Below the pieces are notes generated by a model. It had not been told where the DNA came from and made no database searches. It was given only the letters and a program-made list of their open reading frames with translations. The translations under genes and the position numbers were made by a program. From positions 1 to 16,472 of the forward strand of contig CATKHE010000140.1 of assembly GCA_949747935.1 (NCBI GenBank): 16,472 bases of DNA, written 5' to 3'. The stretch comes from an uncultured Eubacteriales bacterium. GTDB taxonomy: Bacteria > Bacillota_A > Clostridia > Oscillospirales > Oscillospiraceae. Positions 1 to 5,505 of this stretch are shown here, piece by piece (position 1 is the stretch's first letter; every line of letters begins with the position of its first letter).

Positions 1-1422
1 GGTGGGGGCCAGGGTCTCCACGTTGAACTCACAGGAGGCGTTCTCCACCCCCGGCGTGGTCATGGCGTACACCTTCAGCTCGGCGTAGTGGGTGGTGGCC
101 GCCACCTGGGCCCCGATGCCCCGGGCGGACTCGATGATGGCCGCCGCCAGGGCGGCCCCCTCCACCGGGTCGGTGCCCGCCCCCAGCTCGTCGAAGAGGA
201 TGAGGGTGTCGCCGTCCGCCTCGTCCAGGATGCCCACGATGTTGGTCATGTGGGAGGAGAAGGTGGACAGGGACTGGGCGATGGACTGCTCGTCGCCGAT
301 GTCGGCCAGCACCCGGGAGAACACCCGGACAGTGGAATCGTCCTTGGCGGGGATGTGCAGGCCGCACTGGGCCATAAGGGTGATCAGGCCCAGGGTCTTT
401 AAGGTGACCGTCTTGCCGCCGGTGTTGGGGCCGGTGATGACCAGGGTGTCGAACCGCTCCCCCAGCTCCAGGTCGTTGGCCACCGCCTTTTTCGGGTCCA
501 GCAGGGGGTGCCTGGCCCCCCGCAGGTGGAGGTACTTGTCCGACAGCCTGGGCTCGGTGCACTCCAGCTTTAGCGACAGCTTGGCCCGGGCAAAGATGGC
601 GTCCAGCCAGATAAGCAGCTGGTAGTCCTCGGCGATGTCCACCTTGTGGGCGGCGCACTGGGCGGACAGCTCGGCCAAAATGCGCTCGATCTCCTTTTTC
701 TCCTTGGCCAGCAGCTCCCGCAGCTCGTTGTTGGCCTTCACCACCCCCATAGGCTCGATGAAGAAGGTGGAGCCGGAGGAAGACACGTCGTGGACCAGGC
801 CGGGAATGGCGTTTTTGTGCTCCGACTTCACTGGAACCACATACCGGTCGGAACGGATGGTAATGATGGACTCCTGCAAGTATTTGGACTGGTTGGAGGA
901 AATCAGCTTTTGCAAAATGTCCCGCACCTTGGACTCGGTGGCCCGCATGTGCCGCCGGATGGAAGCCAGCTCCGGGCTGGCGGAGTCGGCCAGCTCGTCC
1001 TCCCCCACGATAGAGTTGGTAATGGTGTCCTCCAAAAAGCGGTTTGTAGTCAGGGCACGGAACAGGTGGGAAATGGGAGTCTTTTCCTCCCCCACCCCGT
1101 AGTCGGAGGCGGTGCGAGCCGCCCGGAGAACGGCGGCGATCTCCAGCAGCTCCCGAGTATTCAGACTACCCCCCATGTCCGCCCGCTGGAGGCTGGCGGC
1201 AACGGGGCGTATCCCCGCAAAGCCGGGGGTGCCCCGGAGGACCAGCAGCTTGACGGCGGCGGTGGTCTCCGCCTGGGCCCGTTTTACGTCGTCCATATCG
1301 CCCATGGGCCGCAGCTCCAACGCCCGCTCCCGGCCCTCGTCGGTCACGGCGCACTGGGACAGAAGCTCCAGTACACGGGGCAGCTCCAGGGTAGCCATGG
1401 ATTTTTCAAATAATTCGCTCAT
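1..1422 (-). CDS. mutS2: Endonuclease MutS2, 5' part (runs off left edge)
   Basis: The first 474 codons of a MutS2 protein are visible; the family is usually about 780-790 residues, so the end of the ATPase, the linker and the C-terminal Smr nuclease domain lie outside. What is seen: an N-terminal core/lever region starting MSELFEKSMATLEL, the family block YVVPVKSEHKNAIPG near residue 200, a Walker A motif GPNTGGKT at residues 331-338, and a Walker B motif LILFDELGAGTDP with D411-E412. There is no N-terminal mismatch-recognition domain, which separates MutS2 from MutS1. Known for the family: binding to branched DNA or recombination intermediates and, in Bacillus subtilis, rescue of collided ribosomes. 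The ATG at 1420-1422 follows an AAAGGAGAAAGCCT ribosome binding site. It lies 57 bases after the DUF6194 gene with no convincing terminator between, so it may be last in the merR operon. The sequence is markedly GC-rich compared with the signalling genes to the right. Confidence 0.96.
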   Translation of the reverse strand, partial: MSELFEKSMATLELPRVLELLSQCAVTDEGRERALELRPMGDMDDVKRAQAETTAAVKLLVLRGTPGFAGIRPVAASLQRADMGGSLNTRELLEIAAVLRAARTASDYGVGEEKTPISHLFRALTTNRFLEDTITNSIVGEDELADSASPELASIRRHMRATESKVRDILQKLISSNQSKYLQESIITIRSDRYVVPVKSEHKNAIPGLVHDVSSSGSTFFIEPMGVVKANNELRELLAKEKKEIERILAELSAQCAAHKVDIAEDYQLLIWLDAIFARAKLSLKLECTEPRLSDKYLHLRGARHPLLDPKKAVANDLELGERFDTLVITGPNTGGKTVTLKTLGLITLMAQCGLHIPAKDDSTVRVFSRVLADIGDEQSIAQSLSTFSSHMTNIVGILDEADGDTLILFDELGAGTDPVEGAALAAAIIESARGIGAQVAATTHYAELKVYAMTTPGVENASCEFNVETLAPT

Positions 1423-1479
1423 AGGCTTTCTCCTTTTGATTTATTCCTTTTTCTTGAAAAAAAGAACCGAAAAAGATCT

Positions 1480-1932
1480 TTAGCCGTTTTTCCTTTTTGC
1501 AAATTTTTCTTTTGCAAACTCATAGCTTTCCAGAATAAGAGGTTTCAGCTCTTCAAAGGTATGCTTTGAGGGGTTAAGGGTACATACCCAACCCATCCAC
1601 GCATAGACAGGATGAGGCAGGAGGATATCTGTCTGAGCAAAATCCATCTCCAACTCCACCACGCCGCCCTTGGGCGGGCGCTTGGGGACAGAACCAAACA
1701 GATTGACATAAGTCTGCTTCCTCGGTCCCAGGTTCACCCGGTACATACCAGGACGGTCCAGCTGGGAAGCTTGGTCATTTTTCCCGTCCTTCTCCTTGAT
1801 AGTGAGGACATAGATCCCCCGCTTCAACACATGGCCGGGGTTGTAGAAAACTCCCGTCTCCCCCCAGCTGTTCATCAGAACGGTGCCCTCAAGATGTTCC
1901 AGGCACCAGTTCAAAATCTGTTCAGCTTCCAT
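1480..1932 (-). CDS. DUF6194 family protein
   Basis: This is a 150-residue soluble protein of unknown function. The recognisable DUF6194-type blocks are a W-G-E-T-G-V-F-Y-N-P segment near residues 23-32, LDRPGMYRVNLGPRKQ near 58-73, and LLPHPVYAWMGWVCTLNPS near 104-122, followed by a helical tail. The size matches the family. There is no signal peptide or membrane segment, so it should be cytoplasmic. The ATG at 1930-1932 has a strong GGAGAGAGGAGC ribosome binding site, part of which overlaps the end of the upstream gene; the gap to the small membrane protein is only 18 bases, indicating one operon. The family assignment comes from remembered sequence blocks, not a search. No enzymatic activity should be inferred. 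Confidence 0.8.
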   Translation of the reverse strand: MEAEQILNWCLEHLEGTVLMNSWGETGVFYNPGHVLKRGIYVLTIKEKDGKNDQASQLDRPGMYRVNLGPRKQTYVNLFGSVPKRPPKGGVVELEMDFAQTDILLPHPVYAWMGWVCTLNPSKHTFEELKPLILESYEFAKEKFAKRKNG

Positions 1933-1950
1933 GATGCTCCTCTCTCCATA

Positions 1951-2235
1951 TCACCGACGGCGCAGCCGATAGATCAGCTCCTCCACAAAAATCGCGGCAG
2001 TCATGCATACCCCGCACGCCGCACCCATATGGGGTCCTATCGTCTCGCCAATATATCCTCCGGCGGATTTTGTGATATGATAGATGGACAGCCCGCAGAG
2101 TCTCACCGCCACATCATCTGCGCCCGTTCCATAGGCCTCACGATAACCGAAATAAATCGCAACCGCCATAAACAGCATAGCGGCTCCAAAACCCGCCGCA
2201 CAGGCCAAAAGCAGTCTCTTGCTCCGCTTCAACAC
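1951..2235 (-). CDS. Small two-TM membrane protein overlapping merR
   Basis: This protein of about 94 residues has a basic N-terminus (VLKRSKR), a first hydrophobic segment at roughly residues 7-29, and a second hydrophobic stretch near the C-terminus (GAACGVCMTAAIFVEELIY) before the basic tail RLRRR. I do not recognise the family. The reading frame is open further upstream, but that part is a low-complexity shadow of merR, so the start was set at GTG 2233-2235, just after the GGAGGAGG motif inside the end of merR. TTG 2230-2232, overlapping the merR TGA, is an equally plausible start. The overlap implies translational coupling to merR. The neighbouring regulator may control its amount, but no function can be assigned. 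Confidence 0.7.
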   Translation of the reverse strand: MLKRSKRLLLACAAGFGAAMLFMAVAIYFGYREAYGTGADDVAVRLCGLSIYHITKSAGGYIGETIGPHMGAACGVCMTAAIFVEELIYRLRRR

Positions 2236-2687
2236 GACCCCTCCTCCGCTTTCCATTCCGCCATCAGGGGACGGAACTGCTCCGGTACCTCCTCCGGGGG
2301 CATGGTGTCGTGAACGGCGCAGGTGCCCGCTTCCTGGGCGGTCCGGTAGTACCACTGTTTATAGTCCAGCATGAGCAGGGTGTCCTCCAGCTGCTTCCGC
2401 TGATCCAGCACCGACTGTCGCTGTCTCTCAATAAGCTCCAGACGCTGGTTGATGGTGGCATCCCCCTGGCGAGACCATTCCATAAAGAATTTAATCTCTT
2501 TCAGCGGCATCCCCGCCTTTTTCAGGCAGCTCAGCATTCGCAGCCACTCCATGTCCTCGTCCTTGAACCTGCGGATGCCCCCACTGGACCGCTCCACAAA
2601 GGGGAGCAGCCCCTCCTTGTCGTAGTATCGCAGGGTAGACGGAGCTACATTCAGCTTCTGGGCCATCTCTCCAATAGTGTAAAACAT
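2229..2687 (-). CDS. MerR-family transcriptional regulator
   Basis: A 152-residue cytoplasmic DNA-binding regulator. The N-terminal winged helix-turn-helix is typical: MFYTIGEMAQKLNVAPSTLR followed by YYDKEGLLPF and RFKDEDMEWL (residues 1-50). Next come CLKKAGMPLKEIKFF (54-68), a glutamine/arginine-rich dimerisation coiled coil (about 75-112), and a short C-terminal tail with C123 and C152. The tail carries no obvious metal-binding cysteine cluster or large drug-binding domain, so the inducer cannot be predicted. The start ATG (2685-2687) has a GGGGGGA Shine-Dalgarno. The gene heads an apparent operon (small membrane protein, DUF6194, mutS2). A perfect inverted repeat lies between its promoter and start, suggesting autoregulation. 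Confidence 0.93.
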   Translation of the reverse strand: MFYTIGEMAQKLNVAPSTLRYYDKEGLLPFVERSSGGIRRFKDEDMEWLRMLSCLKKAGMPLKEIKFFMEWSRQGDATINQRLELIERQRQSVLDQRKQLEDTLLMLDYKQWYYRTAQEAGTCAVHDTMPPEEVPEQFRPLMAEWKAEEGSC

Positions 2688-2719
2688 AAAAATCCCCCCA
2701 AAAAGCCCAGTTTCCAGTT

Positions 2720-2736
2720 GTATAATCGCCTTATAC
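2720..2736. promoter_or_regulatory. Candidate operator: GTATAA-N5-TTATAC inverted repeat
   Basis: A perfect 6+6 bp inverted repeat with a 5-base centre (TCGCC). It lies just downstream of the -10 box of the merR promoter, at about +4 to +20 relative to the expected start. MerR proteins bind such dyads as dimers; usually the dyad sits in the promoter spacer, whereas this position would favour simple repression. That it is the MerR site is an inference from proximity. Confidence 0.55.
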
Positions 2737-2746
2737 TTCCAGATTT

Positions 2747-2775
2747 ATTATATCGTTTTTGTGGCAGCCCGTCAA
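2747..2775 (-). promoter_or_regulatory. Sigma-A-type promoter of the merR operon
   Basis: On the minus strand, a -35 box TTGACG (2770-2775) and a perfect -10 box TATAAT (2747-2752) are separated by exactly 17 bases. It lies about 60 bases upstream of the merR start and reads into it. Confidence 0.75.
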
Positions 2776-2797
2776 TGAAAAGCTAATTTCAACACAA

Positions 2798-2822
2798 AAA
2801 TGCCCCCTCAACGGGGGCATTT
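2798..2822 (-). terminator. Rho-independent terminator after the ROK gene
   Basis: A perfect hairpin whose arms contain AAATGCCCCC and GGGGGCATTT around a 5-base loop, followed on the minus strand by a T-rich run (TTTTTGTG). It starts 7 bases past the ROK stop codon and separates the rpoN-ROK unit from the merR operon. Confidence 0.85.
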
Positions 2823-2828
2823 CGCTGT

Positions 2829-3932
2829 TCAAAGAGTGATTAAAAAATCGTCAATATACCGCAGGGCCGTACCGGCGCAGGCACTGTGAGGGCCAAAATG
2901 ATCCAGCCGCAGGAAAAAGCGGTCCCCATCGAAGAGAGTCTTCTCTCCCAGCTCCCAGCAGATCTCCGGAAGCAGTTCCTCCAGATAGGGGGACAAGGTT
3001 CCTCCCAGAACGATATCGCAGTCAAAATTGGTGCGCAGGTTGGCCAAAGCGTCGGTAAGATGGTCCCGGTACTCCTCCCAAATAGCGGCCGCCTGTTGGT
3101 CCCCCTCCTTCAGCGCGTAAAAGAACTCCTCCAAGGTGAGCCCCAGGTCGTCACTCAGCCGAGAGATGGAGCAGTATGCCTCCAGACATCCCCGGCGACC
3201 GCAGTGACAAAGCCGGCCGTTGGGGACAATGCGCAGATGCCCGAATTCACCGCTGCGCCCATGGTCCCCCGCATACTGCTTGTCACCCCAAAAAATAGCC
3301 CCGCCGATCCCCCTCTCCAAGGCCAGATAGACCATGTTGCTCCGCCCTTTTTCTATCCACTGCTCCGCATAGCCGCTGGCATTGGCATCGTTTTCAATAA
3401 AGACCGGGTAGCGGGAAAAATAGCGGTATACCTCCTCCAATGGAACATCCCACAGCTCCAGAGTGGGGGCCATCACCAGCTTGTTGGCCGTCTGATCAAT
3501 GATGCCCGGTAAGGTGATTCCCACCCCCAGCAGCTTGTTCCGCTCCAAGCAGAAGTCGTCCAAAAATTCTTCCAGACACTGGGACAGCTTCTTATAATAT
3601 CCGGCAGTGTGGGAAAAGGGCAGTGCTGTCTCCCGGTACCCCATCTCCTTCGCCCGCATATCGACGGCCAGCAAACGAATCTCCCCGCTCTGGATCGTGA
3701 TGCCTACGGCTATCCTGGCCTGGGGCTCCAGGATATAGGCTCCCTCTCCGGAGCAGACCGCCAACCCCTCCCGCACCAGCTCCGCCAGGCTGTCTGAAAC
3801 TGTTGACATATCAAGGGACAGTGCCTTGGATATCTCCTCTCCTGAGACCGGTTCGACCGTGTCATAAATATATTGATAGACCCGCCGGCGGTTGGTCTGC
3901 CGTGCGACTGCGCCTGTCATTTGTTGTTCCAC
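2829..3932 (-). CDS. ROK-family transcriptional regulator (NagC/XylR type)
   Basis: A 367-residue regulator. Residues about 10-65 form a winged helix-turn-helix (EEISKALSLDMSTVSDSLAEL), followed by a ROK sugar-binding domain. Seen there: GVGITLPG (136-143), the sugar-binding block ENDANASG (180-187), GEFGH (228-232) and the zinc site H232-X9-CHCGRRGC (C242, C244, C249). The N-terminal phosphate loop of true sugar kinases (DxGxTK) is degenerate, reading VGITIQSGEI, so it is probably a sugar- or sugar-phosphate-responsive repressor and not a kinase. The open frame begins at GTG 3930-3932; ATG 3918-3920 is a possible alternative start. It begins 20 bases after the rpoN stop and should be cotranscribed with it. 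Its effector is unknown; no sugar operon is next to it. Confidence 0.92.
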   Translation of the reverse strand: MEQQMTGAVARQTNRRRVYQYIYDTVEPVSGEEISKALSLDMSTVSDSLAELVREGLAVCSGEGAYILEPQARIAVGITIQSGEIRLLAVDMRAKEMGYRETALPFSHTAGYYKKLSQCLEEFLDDFCLERNKLLGVGITLPGIIDQTANKLVMAPTLELWDVPLEEVYRYFSRYPVFIENDANASGYAEQWIEKGRSNMVYLALERGIGGAIFWGDKQYAGDHGRSGEFGHLRIVPNGRLCHCGRRGCLEAYCSISRLSDDLGLTLEEFFYALKEGDQQAAAIWEEYRDHLTDALANLRTNFDCDIVLGGTLSPYLEELLPEICWELGEKTLFDGDRFFLRLDHFGPHSACAGTALRYIDDFLITL

Positions 3933-3952
3933 AACCTTCAGACCCTTCTCTA

Positions 3953-5308
3953 TCAGTTTCTTTTCCGTCCCAGTGAGCCCGGAATTCCCAGCTCTTCCCG
4001 ATATTTGGCCACCGTCCGCCGGGAGATGGGGCAGCCTTCCCTAGCCATATTCAGAGCCAGCCGCTGGTCGGAGAAAGGCTCGCTCTTATTTTCCTCGTCA
4101 ATGAGCCGCAGCAGCAGCTTTCGGGCCGCTGTGCCGCTGGGACCGCTCTTTTTTCCAGCTCCCGCAGACCTGGAAAAGAAATAGCTCAGAGGATAGAGCC
4201 CCCAGGCACACTGGAGATACTTCTCCCGCACTGCCCGGCTGACAGTAGATTCGTGAAGCTCCAGAACTTCTGCCACCTCCGCCTGTGACAGGGGGAGCAA
4301 CGCTTCCGCCCCAGCTCGAAAAAAACCATCCTGCCGTTCTACAATCACCTGGGCACAGCGCAGCAGAGTATTCCCCCGCTGTTCCGCCGCCCACAGCACA
4401 TTTTCCGCCTGCCGCAGCTTCTCGCTTAAATATTCCCGAACCTCTCTGTCCTCGGACTGGTCCAGGAGAGTCCGATAATAGCGGTTTACCCGGAAGGGCG
4501 GCCGCTCTCCCCGGAGGGAACGGACGGTAAACTGGCCGTTCCGCTCCTCCACCACAAGATCCGGCTGCGGATATTGGATGGTCTCGGCCCGCTGAAATAC
4601 AGTGCCCGGCCGGGGATCCAGTTCCCGGATGGTCTGCCGGGCCTCCTCCACCTGGGCCACGGTAATGCCCAGTTTGGCCGCCAGGGATTTGTCGTGCCTT
4701 TTTGCCAGCTCCTCCAGGTGGCTCTGGACAATCATCAGTGCCGGGCCTGTCTCCCCAATCCGTTCCAGCTGGAGCGCCAGACATTGGGACAGCTCCGCCG
4801 CCCCCACACCCGCCGGCTCTAAAGCCTTTAAAACAGCCAGCGCCTCCTCCAGACGGGGCTTCGGAATGGCCCCCTGGCGCGACAGCTCCTTCAGTGGGGT
4901 GCGCAGATAGCCGTCGTCGTCCAGACAGTAGATCAGATACCTCACCAGCCGCCGAAGGTCTTCCTCCAGCCTGAGCCTGTCCAACTGACGGGAAAGAAAG
5001 CTGACCAGCGTCTCCTCCAGTCCCCCGCTGGTGCCCACCCGGGCCAGCGGGTCCAGCTCCTCGTCAGTGAACTGCTGGTAAAACCAGTTCTGCCGGTCAT
5101 TATCCTCCAGCCAGCGAAGACGGCCCAGAAGGTCGCCCCGCTCCCCCTCCTGAACGCCGCCCCCTGTCTCCTCCAGCTCCACCAGCGGGTTCTCCTGAGC
5201 CAGCTCCCGTATACAGGCCTCCAGCTCCAGCGCGCTCAGCCGCAGCATCTCCACGCTGTACAGCTGTCTCTGGCTCAGTCTCTGCGTCTGTGTCTGCTGG
5301 AGTTCCAT
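3953..5308 (-). CDS. rpoN: RNA polymerase sigma-54 factor
   Basis: A 451-residue sigma-54. Region I is the Gln/Leu-rich start (QTQTQRLSQRQLYSVEMLRL, then ACIRELAQENPLVELEE), which contacts enhancer-binding proteins and inhibits isomerisation. The acidic, variable Region II spans about 48-90. The core-binding domain (about 95-300) includes DDDGYLRTPL and LEPAGVGAAEL. The HTH is near 340-361 (SQAEVAEVLELHESTVSRAV), and the RpoN box SRRTVAKYREEL (429-440) recognises the -24 element. The length is slightly below the usual 460-490. The ATG at 5306-5308 follows an AAGGAGGG motif. A clear sigma-A-type promoter lies upstream, and a ROK regulator follows directly. No sigma-54 activator (AAA+ enhancer-binding protein) is encoded in this window, so the regulon lies elsewhere. 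Confidence 0.97.
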   Translation of the reverse strand: MELQQTQTQRLSQRQLYSVEMLRLSALELEACIRELAQENPLVELEETGGGVQEGERGDLLGRLRWLEDNDRQNWFYQQFTDEELDPLARVGTSGGLEETLVSFLSRQLDRLRLEEDLRRLVRYLIYCLDDDGYLRTPLKELSRQGAIPKPRLEEALAVLKALEPAGVGAAELSQCLALQLERIGETGPALMIVQSHLEELAKRHDKSLAAKLGITVAQVEEARQTIRELDPRPGTVFQRAETIQYPQPDLVVEERNGQFTVRSLRGERPPFRVNRYYRTLLDQSEDREVREYLSEKLRQAENVLWAAEQRGNTLLRCAQVIVERQDGFFRAGAEALLPLSQAEVAEVLELHESTVSRAVREKYLQCAWGLYPLSYFFSRSAGAGKKSGPSGTAARKLLLRLIDEENKSEPFSDQRLALNMAREGCPISRRTVAKYREELGIPGSLGRKRN

Positions 5309-5338
5309 AGGCGCTTCCCTCCTTGTATCTGTGCTATT

Positions 5339-5367
5339 AGTTTAGGACGACCTTTGAAAAAAGTCAA
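5339..5367 (-). promoter_or_regulatory. Sigma-A-type promoter of rpoN-ROK
   Basis: On the minus strand, -35 TTGACT (5362-5367) and -10 TAAACT (5339-5344) are separated by 17 bases, about 30 bases upstream of the rpoN start. The -10 matches the consensus imperfectly. No -24/-12 element was noticed here, so rpoN does not appear to be self-dependent. Confidence 0.65.
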
Positions 5368-5432
5368 GCAAAACAGGAGAAACCGCGCTTGGCCGTTCAT
5401 CTATGCTTTTACACGAAGGCAACGATGCAAAG

Positions 5433-5468
5433 AACCCCCTCTGATCTCCATAAAAATCAGAGAGGGTT
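5433..5468 (-). terminator. Terminator hairpin downstream of the DegV-fusion kinase
   Basis: Long inverted repeat: AACCCCCTCTGAT (5433-5445) against ATCAGAGAGGGTT (5456-5468), 13 pairs with one mismatch and a 10-base loop. On the minus strand the stem is followed by TTCTTTG, a weak U tract. It lies 38 bases after the stop of the kinase gene. Confidence 0.65.
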
Positions 5469-5490
5469 AGCAATTCTCCGCTGAATTGCT
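5469..5490. repeat. Second hairpin, AGCAATTC / GAATTGCT
   Basis: A perfect 8-bp inverted repeat with a 6-base loop, directly adjoining the terminator stem and 15 bases after the kinase stop. It has no T run of its own. It may stabilise the 3' end of the operon mRNA or act with the neighbouring hairpin. Confidence 0.5.
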
Positions 5491-5505
5491 GGAATACAAC
5501 GCCGT

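Noticed and set aside
29..1413. Long open frames of 100-255 codons in other frames across mutS2, for example 646-1413 plus and 29-658 minus.
   Set aside because: They are Gly/His/Gln/Arg-rich low-complexity translations caused by high GC and lie within a confident MutS2 reading frame.
1423..1479. Terminator between the DUF6194 gene and mutS2, based on the AAAGATCTTT palindrome and nearby T runs.
   Set aside because: The stem is short and AT-rich with no GC core, so readthrough into mutS2 is more likely.
1612..2313. 233-codon plus-strand open frame.
   Set aside because: It is antisense to three genes with good ribosome binding sites and recognisable or coherent products; it has no recognisable domain.
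5309..5505. A sigma-54 (-24/-12) promoter near rpoN or the kinase operon.
   Set aside because: No TGGCAC-N5-TTGC-like element was noticed by eye in the intergenic regions; a matrix scan was not possible.
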